Positions 31,553 through 44,836 of a stretch of DNA of 64,000 nt are shown one piece after another. The position numbers were made by a program, and so were the translations under genes. This DNA comes from Chaenocephalus aceratus (taxonomy: Eukaryota > Chordata > Actinopteri > Perciformes > Channichthyidae): contig CM043796.1 in the NCBI GenBank assembly GCA_023974075.1, positions 21,189,927 through 21,253,926 on the forward strand. Direction: 5' to 3'. Position 1 is the first letter of the stretch. Each line of letters opens with the position of its first letter. The notes under the pieces are model-generated. The model saw only the letters and a list, made by a program, of their open reading frames with translations. It was not told the origin of the DNA and made no database searches.

Positions 31553-33718
31553 AAGCAATTCTCTAGTTCGCTTTTTGCAAAGAAGCAGTTGTCGGATAGT
31601 CAGAAATTGCAAATATCTCGGACTTTAGCTTACCCACCTTTATCTGTATCAAAGGAGGTGAATGTGGCAATGCAATCAATTATTCCTGCCATCCCCTTCT
31701 CTTTGTAATAATAATTGGCTGCACAGTATGACTGCTAATGCATTTACAGTATAGTTTGATCTGTATCAAATAATAGCAGTAGGCTTTGATCCTTAATCAT
31801 TTCCTTCTCAAAACTTTGTACAACTTTTTGTTAATACGACCACAGCTCTTGTTTGGTTTGGAAATAGACGTTTTTGTGTGTGTTTTATTAACAAAATAAT
31901 AATGTGGTGGTCACATCGTTGTCTTTTCATCCATTAATCATGCTGCAGTTCTTCTATTTATCCCAAACTGACAACTAGCACATCACTGCCGGTGTAGAAG
32001 AAGATTCTCTTTTTCAAAGTGTGTAAGAGGAGTTTATTTGTACATGCTGCCACATGTTGCTTGTTTTATGCATCCCTTGACAAGGTGTCATACGAGGCGA
32101 GTGAAGAGATGTGTGGCTGTCAGGGAAACGGGACATCAGAGAAAAGCTTGCAACTGAATAAGTGAGACAACAAGGAGAGGCCGTGTTGCTAACGGCTGAC
32201 AAGATCATGGTCATTCTTGACGGAGAGGAGAGACGCAGCGGTCAGGAGAAGGGACAGTGAAAGTTGATTCTAAAAAAGAATGCAGGACGCTTTCTCCCGA
32301 GGCGGAATAGACAACCAAAACAACACCGAATCCCTGACAGGACAAAGGAGAGTCTAGGGGTGTAAGCTAACAACATACATTATGTGACTTGTTGACTGAG
32401 GGATTAAAGGAGACAGCAGAAAGACGACTCGGGAGGTAGGGAGGAGGCAAAGCGATTGTGGTCAAAGGCGAGGAGCAAAAGAAAGTAGATTAAATGATGG
32501 AGCAGAAGGCAGTTTTACTGAAGGATACCATCGGGCATGATTGGGACTAGAATGAAGGTGGTAGAAAGAAAGGAGGTAATGATAGACCTGGAGACAAACG
32601 GCAAACACGATTGTGGTCAAACATGGGAGAGGAGGACCAGAATGGTGTGGAGGGGACGACAGGAAATGTGCGGTTTTAGAAAGACTTTCAACAGAGTGAT
32701 TAGAGCAGTAAGAGAAGACGGGAGGAAAGGAAGGGCACAACACAAAGAGAAAGGTGAACACATGGAAGCCTAAAACCATAATGGCCACTTTAAGATTGCG
32801 GTCAGAGGAGAGGAATGGGTGCAAAGATTAGAGGAAATGAAAGGGGACATGTTGCACAGGTTAGGAGAGGAGACGGTGCTTGTTGATGTAACAATCATCG
32901 CGGAGAATACAAATGGAAAAAGAGGCAGGCGATCAAATGCCAAATGCAGGAGGAGGACACGAGCCTCAAAAGTTATATGTTTCCTGCGGCAGTAGTACTC
33001 TAAGTTAAATTGACTTTGTTTTTTTAGGGCTCCCACTTTATGATAGAGCCATGCACATATCTATATTATATTTTGGGAATATTTCACATATATTTATTTA
33101 TTTGAGATATTAAATATATACAGGCTGTTGAAAGGCTTTGGGCCCTGCCGCGGGCATTTCAGGCTCTTGGTAGATGTGTGTATGTGTTTGCGCAGCCTGT
33201 GTGTCTATCAAAGGTCTTTGCCCAAGTGGGTGAAGCTCCTTATGTCCGTCTCTTTCCATATCAGTCCATATATTTGCTTGGGGACGTGTAAAGAATCATG
33301 CCTCTTTGCACATGTTAGAGTGAGTGCCTCTCTCAGAGCCGGAGGCTTTTAATCTATTAAAGCCTGATCCTTAAACACTAATCAATGCACCCTTTTATAT
33401 TTCCATTACAGTACAGAGGGAAATAAATAAATAAAGCATGACCGGGGAGCTCAATAGTGGCCACATAGCGTTGGAAAGTCCCTCTGGTTGTTCAAACCAG
33501 AGGAAGGATAAGACTTATCTCTGTTTAAACAAAAGTTGCTGTGCTGCTGCGGTACATTTTAAATTAAAAAATTGCTCTATATTTTTTATGAAATCTCAAA
33601 TGGCACGCAGAGATTGCAGACCTCCGCCAAAGCCGCATTAAATAGCGTCTTAGATGTAATAATGGAAGATTTAAATGAAATCCTCAGAAATACTCACTCA
33701 GTGGAATTCACTCTTTGC
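31553..33718. other. purine-rich spacer without genes
   Basis: From about 32080 to 32960 the plus strand is unusually purine-rich, with loose repeats of ATTGTGGTCAAA (32454, 32610) and ATTGCGGTCAGA (32794). No recognisable gene or delimited mobile element was found. Confidence 0.5.
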
Positions 33719-33726
33719 ATTAGTAT

Positions 33727-34405
33727 TAGGGATGCTCCGATCGCCGGAATCAGTATCGGCCGATACCGATCGCCGATCCGATCGAGTGGGCGGGGCCTAA
33801 ATGAAAGATTTAAACTTTAAATCTTCCATTTAAAGTGATGTTTAAAACTCAGTTCACTGGAGCTTCCACAAACAACAATCAACTTAATTATTACATTCAA
33901 ATGAAGTACATTATTCAAGTTTACATTCACTTTGGATAATAACACGGGAGAAATGAGCGGAAGCGCTCTTTTTCTCTCTCCCTCTCTCTCTCTCCCCCCT
34001 CTCTCCCCCTATCTCCCCCCCTCCTGACAGCCTGTCAGTATTTCATGCAGCTCACTGATCCAGTAATGAGTGACCCGACAGTGAAGAATAAATATATTTA
34101 TAACTAGTTTAGCTTGTTCCAGAGGTAGATAAAATAGCTAAGTGTGTTAGGTCTAACTCTTGTGTGTTTCGCTCCGCTTACCGGTCCGGCGGGCGGAGCT
34201 GCAGGATTTCGGATACCTTAAAATAATGCCAGACCGGTGAAGCCATTTTGGCGAGCTTGTTTTGCCGCACACAGAGAAAAGTGTCATGTATTTTACGTCA
34301 TGCAATCGGCTCTCGCGATCGGCATGTTTAGAGAGCACCGATCGATCGGTCGAGAGTGAGTATCGGCCGATCTCGATCGGTGACCAATCGATCGGAGCAT
34401 CCCTA
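33727..34405. mobile_element. Ac-type hAT MITE
   Basis: The TIR TAGGGATGCTCCGATCG is matched by CGATCGGAGCATCCCTA at the right end. The exact 8-bp duplication ATTAGTAT flanks it at 33719-33726 and 34406-34413. GATCGGCCGATACCGATCG-like subterminal palindromes occur at both ends, as in a well-known fish hAT family. The 679-bp body shows no transposase domain; a CT-rich tract lies at 33968-34022. Confidence 0.95.
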
Positions 34406-34469
34406 ATTAGTATTAGTATTATACATCGCTTGGGGAGTAGTGTTCAGGGCCATTAAACCTGTCCACACT

Positions 34470-34545
34470 ACGTACTTTGTCGGATCTGGGACTTGAACCA
34501 AGGATATTCTGGTTTCCAAGCCAACTTCCTATGGAATCAGTCTGT
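34470..34545 (-). repeat. possible tRNA-derived SINE head
   Basis: On the minus strand, GGTTCAAGTCCC resembles a pol III B box, preceded by AAGTTGGCTTGGAAACCAG, which is roughly tRNA-like. It does not fold into a complete tRNA and no full SINE body is evident. It is a weak, decayed candidate. Confidence 0.3.
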
Positions 34546-37500
34546 GCCCTGTTTTATTTTTTTATGTATGCCATGTGATTTATGGAATTGATGAGGCTCC
34601 CGATGGCATGGCCAACAGGATGTGAATGTTACCTTTCATGAACAAGTCACCTTGCATGGAAGCCCCTGGGCCTGAAATATAAATCCAGTCCATATACCCA
34701 TTTACGACCTATCCAGGGTGTTCATAATACACCTCTCGACCAATGTCAGTAGTATTAATCTCCAGAACCCCCCCACTTTTTTTCAAAATGTGTCTTAAAG
34801 GTTTAGCGCCTTTAGTTGATAAAGAATAGTTTTATGGTTGTTTTGACTCCATCATATTTTATATTTCCTAAATAAGCAGTCAGGTGATCAGGTTATTAAA
34901 GCCAAAGGTGTTCCCAGATTATTTAAAATACACTTTATTTGGAGGTAAAAGCGAAAGAAAGTATTGCCATGTCGATAAACCCTTCATTGCACATTAGAGG
35001 GGATTTGTACATCCTTGTTTACTACTCAGTTTGCCTCTTTCTTTAGCAATGTCAATCAATGCTCTGTGAAATGTCAGTATGTGCAATGTTATGACGCACA
35101 ATAGAAAATATTGGCAATCTTTAATTTAATTCACAAAAGGTAAAGTTTAAATTTGAAAAATGTTTGATAAGAAAACAGTTGGCCGCATTCTTAATGACAG
35201 AGCTACCAAAGTGCTGTATCACATGTTGCTTCTCCAACTGGGATCTATGTCACTACAATTACAAATATGATTAATGTACACTTGACAACTCCCCCCTTTC
35301 ATTCAGACCTGCGAGAATCTCTACTTTCTGTGCAACATGCTCTATTAGCAGCCTCACGTCGCGGCCCTCCCACCCCCTCTCTTTTTCTTCGTCTTCTTTA
35401 CATGTAGTGCTCCTTTTGCTCGTGGTATTGCACCATGTATTCCTTTGAGACCGTGTTTAACCGGTGATATATGCACTGTAGCATTCAGTCGGGAGAGAAC
35501 ACTTTCAAGCTTTGCAGAGGACAATATGCACTCCAGTTTTTCAGACAGCAACTTACTGCAGTGCAACAGGAAGCCACATTCCCCCCCCCCCCCCCAAACC
35601 CCCCCCATTTCCATTTAAACCCACTAAACTGACCGTTTTCCTCTTCTCAGATCACTCTTTATTAGCTATATCTGCTTGTGTACATGTCCCTCAACCCCAA
35701 TTAATGTAGTATACCTAAGTGGCAGATTTGCATTGCGCTGAGCTATCCCTTGAAGTATACTTTATTAGCGTTGTCTGAGTAACCCGCACCAACAGTCCCC
35801 CCCATTGCAACCCCACCCATCCCCTTGGATCCAACGCGCACACTTCTGTTTCCCCACACTTAGCCAACAGTATTTTTTCTTCACCCCGAGTGTACGTGTG
35901 TGTTTTTCCGCTCCGCTGTGGTAGTTTATTAGCGATGTCTCCTTTGATAGTTAGTGTGCACGCCTGATTATAGCTGAAAGGGAGTGGGCCGGGCGCTGGG
36001 CCGGAGGAAGTCTGCCTAATGATATTAACAACATCCTTTATTGGGTGGCTACTGCAGGGACAGGGAGGAAGGGGGAGGAAAGATAATGCAGGGAGGGGGA
36101 ATAGACTGAAAGAAAAGGGGAAACAGGGGAGAGTGAACTTTTTTGGGTGAATCAAAGAGACAGTGTGTGTGGAAGGCAGGGGGGGGGGTTAGTTTGTCAG
36201 GGGATTTAGCCAGAAGTAAAAAAAAAAGGAAGTGGTCGATGGACAGGAGGCAAAATAAACAGGACAGAATTATGAGGGGGGTGGTTAATGCTACGCAAGT
36301 GGCCAAATACCATGATGCTAGATATTCTCACATTACCATTGTTATATATATTTTACAGAGCTGTTTGTGCCCCTCTAATATAAATTGTCATATCACAAAT
36401 CGCTTAGAAACCTCGTCTGACTCCATCATGGAGGTCCACTGGGGGGGGATTAGCCGCGTGTAAATAATGGGCAAGTGTCTGAACAGCAGGGATGGACAAA
36501 CAAGGCTACCTGGGAAAAAGATTATTGTGATGCTGATTTTAAGTTCTGTGTGTGAAGGAGAAGCCTCTAACTAAAAGGAGAAATGGCTTCTTAAACCAAG
36601 TTTTCTGTAAAATAGGCAGAAAGTCATGTCAGATTGAGGAAACTAAATCTAAAAAGAGCAGAAACAACACGTTTAATGCTGTTGGAGAATATGTCACTGG
36701 TTGTTCTCATTGGTCGGTGTAGGTTTTTATAAAAAAAATGAGTGAATTACACTTCATTTTCAGGTTTATACTAGTATTTGTGTTCCTTTTAGAACATGTT
36801 GATTTAACGTAAAAAGAAACAACTTTAAATGCTTAATTTTATGCCTGTCTCTTTAGGTCTGGAAAAAAGCCTAGTCAGCTTTGATTGACTTGCGACAAAA
36901 ATATGGCACACCTTTGCAAAGGTAGAACTTGGAGACAAATTTGCATGGAATGTTTTCTGAGGCAGCCTATAAAAAAAAAAGGAAAACTTGCTTCGTTGTT
37001 TTATTTCAAATGTATGACAAGACTGTACATTTTATTTACGGTATCGTATCTTGAACATATTAATCGGTGTGTTTGCTAACACCAAGGTAACATTTACTTA
37101 CGTCTGCAAATTAGCTTTTGCTTTTGTATTTGATATCATTTGTAATGTCTAAGCATTATTCATAGTCATCACTTCCATAGGTTTCTAAACATCCGTGTTA
37201 ATCATTGTCGCCATATTCGAGTGTTTGCTCACAAACTCATATGCAGAAATATTCACATTATTCTTTTACTCGTTCAATGTCACACAAAAGATGAAAGCGG
37301 AGGCATCATCGACACCAGAGCCCAACAGACAGGCAGTGAATGAATGGCGGGGGATTATTTACATAACCGGTTTACGTTCCTTTGTGCTGTTGAAAGACAT
37401 CAACAGACACTAAACGAGATTAAGGTATCTTCTGTAAACTGGCATTGTATGGTCGAGAGAGCAGAAAACACCCACGTTCACTTACAGAGAAATGCACGTT

Positions 37501-38176
37501 ATTACTGCATCGAAGTATATTAATGACGAAACTAGTGGATTGAGATATAATCAGTCTGAATCAACATGTGGAGCGACCGTCAATACATTCACAAGAGTAT
37601 CATCTAGAGTCTGAGATTCTTAAGATAACACAGCACAAAGACAGGGCCAAAATTGAGCAGCAACACTGGATAAACCATTTCCTTTAAGGTCAAATGAAAT
37701 GGATTTAACTCAGCTGTCACTTTTAGTTTAGATACAACAGTCTACAAAACAAAGAGCGTACTGCTTTGGAGAGAGTTGGCAAATGGAGCTTTATTTCTCT
37801 CTTAAATTGATTTGTTTTGCATCTTCAAAACCAATTATATTCATCATTCTGTCCCTGCTCAATGTTGCAGCTTGTTTTGCTCTAACAAATCAGTTTTTGT
37901 ACATCCTCAAATCCTAATTTACAGACTCATTACTGCTGTATAAAACAATAAAAACGCATCAAATAGCAACCAAAGAAAACCATTTGGGTCTTTGTTCCGA
38001 ACAAACGTACTTGTTTCGTTGTAGTCCCCTTAGCAAGTCTGTTTTTTTGGGAGAAAACCATGCACGAAATAGCATTTTAACAGATGCAATCAAAAGACAA
38101 TGTTCCACCCTGTCTAGCACAACCACCGACACCCAGATAAACACGCAGAGCTGTCACACACACACGCTCGTTCCAA

Positions 38177-38190
<14 letters not shown>
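34546..38190. other. no gene recognised
   Basis: AT-rich sequence with a C-run at 35580-35607. A moderately GC-rich block near 35910-36060 (GGGCCGGGCGCTGGGCCGGA and TAATGATATTAACA) could be conserved regulatory DNA. No splice-supported exon or delimited transposon was found. Confidence 0.5.
35580..35607. repeat. poly(C) tract
   Basis: Two C runs (about 17 and 8 bases) separated by AAA. The minus strand would be G-rich. Confidence 0.9.
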
Positions 38191-38267
<77 letters not shown>

Positions 38268-38277
38268 ACACACAGAC
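38178..38277. repeat. (CT)n/(AC)n microsatellite
   Basis: A short CT run leads into about 72 bp of uninterrupted CA repeats, followed by GACACA units. The long Cys-Val or Thr-His frames across it are artefacts. Confidence 0.95.
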
Positions 38278-38869
38278 AGCGTGTTGATTGTTAAGCAGCA
38301 ACCAATCCACATCTCCCACAAACACCCAGTGAAAGCTGTCACCTTGAGAAGCCTCGCTCCACACCAAAAAAATGTCAGGGCTGGCAATGTCCTCTGTTTA
38401 CCTTGGCGAGGTGCCTAAGGTCCCATACTCCTCCCAGATGTGTGTGTGCGTGTGTGTGCGCAGGCATGTTTGTTTGTCTGTTTACGGGCCTGTTGGTCTG
38501 CATACGGGTGAGTGTCAGCTGTGTGGCTGTTTTGTTAATCTGTCTGAGTTACTGTGTGTGTCTGTTAGGGGTGTAACGGTTCACAAACATTTCGGTTTTT
38601 AGGTCACGGTTCGGTTCGGTACAGCAGAATTTTTTTTCACAAAACATAAAATATATATATATTTTTTTTAATTATTATTAAACTGTGAATAATGTATTCA
38701 CTCAAATAAATACGAAATATAATAAAATAAACATTAAGGTGCAGCATTTCGATGAACTGAAATAATCTGTATTTGAACTGTACTGTACTAGTACCTAAGC
38801 AGCCAGTTTGACATTATGACTTGCTTGTCATTGTATTTTCATGTTTTTTTAAAGAAAAATTAAGTTACC

Positions 38870-39000
38870 CACATTGATTGCCGAAAGGGCAGATCTGCTG
38901 GCACTAACAATGTCTCCTGCTGTGGAGAACACCCTCTCGCTAGGGACAGAGGTAGTAGCAGATACAGCCAGGTAGCGCTTTGCTAACATGGCAACAAGGA
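38870..39000 (-). pseudogene. hAT dimerisation (hATC) domain fragment
   Basis: The minus-strand frame reads AKRYLAVSATTSVPSERVFS followed by TAGDIVSASRSALSAINV. P(S/T)ERVFS.AG.I....R..L is the signature of the C-terminal dimerisation domain of hAT transposases. It lies about 60 bp downstream of the BED fragment, so about 450 residues of core have been lost. Confidence 0.85.
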
Positions 39001-39059
39001 TATTTGGCGTTTGTAATAGCTTTGGCTCGGTCTAAACTTTTTGCGAGTGGTGGAGGCTT

Positions 39060-39331
39060 AAATGCTAATGGGAGTTGGGTTTGCACTTCAGTCTTTTGGT
39101 ACCGGTGATATTCACGTTCGGGTGATGCCTTTTCAAATGAGTATGCAAGTTTGATGTATTGCCAGCCTCGTAACCAATTTTAGTTGAAAAATGCCGACAA
39201 ACAGCTTTGGTTCAGTCCACCTGTCTTTGTCCGTCATCCTTGTACGTAACTGCGAAACCAAAATGTTCCCAAACCAGAGACTTCAATGATGCTGGAGGAT
39301 TTACGAGCTCAACTTTATCTGCGTTCGCCAT
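39060..39331 (-). pseudogene. BED zinc-finger fragment, frameshifted
   Basis: An ATG at 39331 opens MANADKVELVNPPASLKSLV, then WEHFGFAVTYKDDGQR. After a frameshift another frame reads GYEAGNTSNLHTHLKRHHPN. W..FGF and the NTSNL..HL.RHHP block belong to ZBED1-type BED fingers, but the C..C region is disrupted by the frameshift. It is non-functional. Confidence 0.75.
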
Positions 39332-40084
39332 TTCGACAGTGCCTCAAATTACTGACTACATTTGAACTCATCCCTCTGACCAGCTCTCATAGTATGCCTC
39401 TCGTCCAATGAAATGACTTGCTCGCTCTATGACGCGTTGAACCCAATGTGAGCAAATTACTCTGAATGCTGCGACGCAGCACCTGCGATTACTTCCAAAA
39501 AGTTGTTCACGTTCTCAATTTTTTACGTTTAACGTCATATTCGTTCGGTACTCTTCGGTACACACGTGTACCGAACCGAATAATTTAGGTACGTGTACCG
39601 TTACACCCCTAGTGTCTGTGCGTGTGAAAGCTACACAAGGAAGGATAAATAAACTCATTCTCTTGCACTTCGTCTCTCTGTAAGCAGTGTCAGCATCTCT
39701 CTGCACCCGTGGCTAAGGAGACATATCACACACGCACACATACACACACATGCTAAATCACACAGGCATACACAAATGCCTGCAAAGGCATTGACTAAAT
39801 GCAGCGACAGCGTTTAACAAAACACACATCCTCAGTTTGCCATCATCAGCGAGCACATGCGCCTTGTCGCATACATTGCATATACAGGGTGTCGCGATGA
39901 CACAGTTACGTGTCATCTGCACACACAGAAAGCAGTTTGCCAGAGTAAAGATATCATTAGTCTTAACCCACAATCTTTCCCCAGGTAGAGCCTGAATACC
40001 CTCCATTGTGTGTGAGAGAGTAAGAGATAACACTGACCTATCTTTGACTTGGAGGCAGATCAAATATTTCCTCATCGGTAAGGT

Positions 40085-40250
40085 ATCAATCAATCAATCA
40101 ATGTTTATTTATATAGCCCAATATCACAAATGTTACATTTGTCTCAGTGGTCTTCACAGTGTGTACAGAATATCAGTATGACAATACGACACCCTCTGTC
40201 CTTAGACCCTCACATCGTACAAGGAAAAACTTCCGAAGAAAACCCACACA
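40085..40250 (-). repeat. non-LTR retroposon 3' end
   Basis: (CAAT)n followed by GTTTATTTATATAGCCCAAT and later ACAAGGAAAAACTTCCGAAG is a very common percomorph fish repeat. On the minus strand the (ATTG)n tract is the 3' end, so the copy is antisense to the window and 5'-truncated. Confidence 0.85.
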
Positions 40251-40299
40251 AAGCAGAATACACAAATACACTTTAAATGGCTTCTATCCTTGAGTTGTT

Positions 40300-43200
40300 G
40301 TGTGTGTGAGTGTGTGCATGTAATATTGATATATTCTTTTTCTATAAATTGCATCCACCATATGGTACATTTGCTTGTGCTTGTAGTTATATTTGTGTCT
40401 GCCTCTGAGAGAGAAAACAAGTTTTATTTTGATATGATTTGTTTTGAAGAGAACATCGATGGTCAGAAAGTTTGTTTTCTCTTTTCATTTCATTTCAAAT
40501 ATCATCTCTTGAGCTTCTTTCAACTGTTTTAATTAATGTACACTCTAAAAAATACAGATATAGAGAGCAGGTAAACATCAATTAGATCTTCAATATTTTA
40601 CATCTAACTTTATTTAAAAAAGCAGTTTGTGTTTGTTGAAAGAGTGAAAATAATAGTCTGCTGAGCTGTACATGCCCCATTGCGATGTTGCATAAACTCA
40701 ACCCTCAAATGCATACACGCTTACACACACACCTCACACATTGCCTGTTGTTGGGTTGACGGTAGCCGAATGGACAATTTAAACATATCGTGTGTAACTA
40801 TTTTTAAGTCTTTCAACCTGATTTGTACATGTGTGATAGCACCCTTTTATGGACCTTCCAATGCCTTTATCTAACACTGTTTCAGCATTAGAAAAACTGG
40901 AACACTTTTCTATTCATAGCTTCTAAATCAAATAATCTGAAAGGTCACCTTACAGGGGCCGGTTCCCTCACTTCGATGTCCTCCAGCAAGCCAACACTGT
41001 CAACATGGAAACGACCAAACAGAACCGGACCGAGCATGTAAACTGGCTGCATGAAATGCCACAGTTCTCCGGCCAATAATTGGATGCCTGGTGGATAAAA
41101 AACCCCAGTCCAAACACCAGCTGAACACACCATCTGTTTTTCCGCAATCCCACTTATTAGGGATACGTATTTTAATTCGTATGTATTTCCCTTGTCATTT
41201 CACGGCCAGTGCTATCAGCCTTCTATTTCCTGCCGTTTTTATCCAATTGTCATTTCATTTGCAGTCTTATCAGAGCTTACCATCTTGTTAGTGCTAATTT
41301 TGAGGTTGACTCCTTTTTTTCCAAGCACAGATTTCTTTTAATTCAGTCACAACAGCCTTTAAAGATATATATACTTTTGGGAACATTTGAAACATGAAAC
41401 TTGAAGATATCTCCATTCGTAACTACGCTTTTGTAAAAAACTCCTCCAGTGATTGTTCTGCCACTGCTGTGCCACATTATGTTTTTTCTGGAGAAGCCAC
41501 ATTTGAAAACCAATAGACCCGTCAGCAGAGAAGCCAGAGGCGGCCAGTCATGCTAGCCTTCTGCCACCTCTCCCAGTCGATGCAACCTTTTTTACATCCT
41601 CCATCTGTGGCTCTATGATCACTTGAAACAGCCACCTGCAGTGGTGCCATCGCTGACAGGCACAAACAGAATTAGTTTCATCCATCCCAATTTTAGTAAC
41701 ATCGTCGTTGTTTGTTAATGACATGTCTCCACATGTGTATGTCGGAAAGAGTTCAGCATGTTTTCAGCTGCAACACAGTTTTTTCCCGCTTGTGATCTTG
41801 AACTGGCTACCATACCATCAACTGGCCGAGAGCTGTACAAGATAATAAAACATTCATAGTAAATACATCATTAGGTGGACAAAAGCTGTGTGTAAAGAAC
41901 ATTTGGCAGCGAGGCGTTGCACATGTCCCACAGCGCATTTTGCATGCTTGTATCAAAGTGATGAGACTGTACAAGTTTATGAGAATAATGTTTATTGGCA
42001 TTTTGTTTTTCCAGGTAAATACATATAACCTTAGAAATACAATAAAATACAACAATAGTCACAATCATCATTGTATCATTACTACAGTAGATAAGTCAAT
42101 AAATAAATGCCCTGTAAAAAATAAACCATGCCAAAAAATACATGTTTTATAAATAGTATACAAGTTTTTAGTAGTAAATAATAATAATAAAAAAGGAAAA
42201 TTATAAAATAACATGCATATTTTAATGGATGTTATTTTTTTGTAAATGTATATCCTTTTTATGTTGGATATATATATATATATATATATATGTATTTACA
42301 TTTGTTTTTTCCAGCAAAATACATAAACCCCCCCCAAAAAAGGAAATCAAATAATCAATAATCATCTCAATGATACGGTTCACAGACAATATTATAGTAA
42401 ACCAAGTAAATAAATACGATCTCCAAAATAGACAGATAAGAGTAGTAAATAACAATTTGAAGAAGAACATTTAAAGACAATATGCATTAACTATTCAAAA
42501 CTGTAAAAAGTCATGCAAAATTGTTACAGTGAGGACATGCATGTGCTTGCATGTGTTCGAGAGTGGATGTGGATTACATTTCACTGCTGAGGCATGTTGA
42601 ACAGTCGGTCAATTCCCTGCCACACGTTCAGTTTTCCCTCCCCGTGACAAATTCCTAAATTCCCCCAGAACACATTCCTGATGCGTTATTGGTCATGGAC
42701 ATTATATGGTCTCACATATTCTGTCTCTGGGAAGTGTCAAGTTGCATGTATGCGAGTGAGTTAAAATGGGAAAGACAGAGAAAGTAAAAAGACAAAACAA
42801 CATAAAAGCCAAAAGTGTTTCATTTCCTATTTGAAGAAGATTTAGTGTCATGCTAATGGCGTTTTTCAAAGAAGTCTGGCTGGCTTTATTTGAATTTAAT
42901 TTCTTCTCTATTGTCTTTACAAAGAGCCGGAATTAATTTGTGATGTAGTCATGCTTCAGTATTTTAATTTAAACTAACTTAATGACTTCTTTAAGTACCT
43001 ATAATACCCACTTTGGTTTTCTGTCCTACAACTGTTAAAACAAGAAAAGGAAAATGTTCCTACAAACAAAAGATCAGTTGACTCTTAATCATGTCATATC
43101 CTGTCTAAATCCATTAAAGCAGATACACGATCCCACATAATGACATTCAAATATTCTCCAGACCTTCTCCCATAAACAATATGCCAAAAGAAGCCTTTTA

Positions 43201-43984
43201 AACCAGAGGGAGAATGTTGTCTGTGAAGAATAAAATGAATGTTTGTAGTGGCAGTGGGGGAACTGACATGGCTTGAGGCGTCCATATTGTTGAGGAAAGT
43301 TAAGGAGGTTTAGCTCAAGTGTGAAATCCATATTGAAGCCCTTCGGTTATGCTCCACTTGACGGGTTGCGTGTGTCTGTGGGTGCGTTTCCACATCTGTC
43401 TGTCCATGTGTGTGTGCGTCTACTTTCATGCTTCGTTCGTGTGTGTTATATAGAATGTCTCTGCGCTTTGGTACGAGTGCATCACACTGGTATTTCCATT
43501 TAAAGGTGTGCCTCTGTGGTGCAATTCATGACCTCCTTAAATCCATTGACTGGTAGCTCAAAAAGACCCAAATTTAGAGAAAAAAAGTCCATATGGTACT
43601 TATCATAAGCGAGCATATTTCTCCATTACTAGAAGCAATTGGTTTTAATTGCCTACTTAGAAGTAATATGGCCTCAAACTAGCATTTTTATCTCATAAAA
43701 CCTAAATGAAATATGAGAATGCCTATTAACTGCCACGATTACGTTATAATAATCAGAACATGTAGTAGTAGGAAAGCCTCGTTTTAGATGGTAGTTACAC
43801 ACCATATGCTGGGTGTGTATGTTGGGAAGTAAAGTGATGGCGACACAGGGACATTTTGTCCCAATTGATCCCACTTAAAATGTTCGATACAGCAAATCAG
43901 AACCTTATTGTCGCGTAAACACAGACTGAATTTTGCATTGGTCTATTTGAGGTCCAAAAACAGTTGAAGGTTTATAATTATTGT
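40300..43984. other. no gene recognised
   Basis: Mostly AT-rich, with a (TA)n run at 42268-42291. No gene, exon or delimited transposon was identified. Confidence 0.5.
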
Positions 43985-44065
43985 TCTTCTTTACTTGCTT
44001 GTGAAGCGCTTTGAGCACCAGGAAAAAGCGCTATATAAATAACATTATATAATTATTATTATATA
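43985..44065 (+). repeat. non-LTR retroposon 3' tail
   Basis: GTGAAGCGCTTTGAGCACCA, GGAAAAAGCGCTATATAAAT and an (ATT)n end match the AAGCGCTATATAAAT tail of fish L2/SINE-like retroposons. The 5' part is not recognisable. Confidence 0.8.
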
Positions 44066-44828
44066 CTTTGACGATACAGATTGGTACATGACTGCACCTA
44101 TTTGCATTACTACAGTACTTCATATTCAACCCTGTACTCAATTAAAAGTAAAATACATACATGTCAAACTACTCAAAATCAAGTATTATTTCCTAGTACT
44201 ACAATCTTTATCTCATTACTATATCCCGGAAAATGGCCTTCATATATGATATACTAGTTTTATATATAACATTATTAGATTCCAAATCTAAAAAAACTAC
44301 TAAAGCTTTCAAATAATTGTGCTGAAATCTAATACATTTTCTCAATTCTTACATGTAGTAGAGTATAATTTTAAAGAAGCATTAAATGGAAATACTTGAG
44401 AACTTTATAATTGTATTTAGGTAACTCGTTAAATGTAGTTACTTCCCACCACTGCACATTGGCAGTGAAGAATATCCATTCAGGGATAATTCCTAAATAG
44501 CGCAGTGGCCTCAGTGTGCACTCAATCCTGTCAGGTGTTAATTAGTTTGAAATAATCCCAAATCTTCAGTGCTGCAGTTTAAATTTGAATGTATATTTAA
44601 CTCAATGAGCACTTGACTGAAATGTGAGAATTCTGCTGAGTCAGAGTTCAAGAGTGGCTTAAGCCGTGACTTAATTTCACTGATAAATGGCTTTGAGGGA
44701 AGCTTACGGCTAACGCTTTAATTGACTAAGCATGATTTCCCTATCTTCAAATGGTCATCACATTGTCCTTCCTCTTAACAATAATGTCCATCGCCTGGAA
44801 AAGTGTTACAAACTGTAGAATATCCTTG
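44066..44828. other. no gene recognised
   Basis: AT-rich spacer before the next hAT. Confidence 0.5.
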
Positions 44829-44836
44829 GTCATAAC

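Larger units (their letters stand above)
38566..39611. mobile_element. Ac-type hAT, internally deleted
   Basis: The TIR TAGGGGTGTAACGGTTCAC is matched at the right end by GTACCGTTACACCCCTA with slight divergence. The exact 8-bp target duplication GTGTCTGT flanks it at 38558-38565 and 39612-39619. The interior encodes both an N-terminal BED finger and a C-terminal hAT dimerisation fragment on the minus strand, with the catalytic core missing. Confidence 0.95.

Noticed and set aside
34470..34545. A functional tRNA gene on the minus strand
   Set aside because: A B-box-like sequence is present, but no complete cloverleaf or convincing acceptor stem, so at most a SINE relic.
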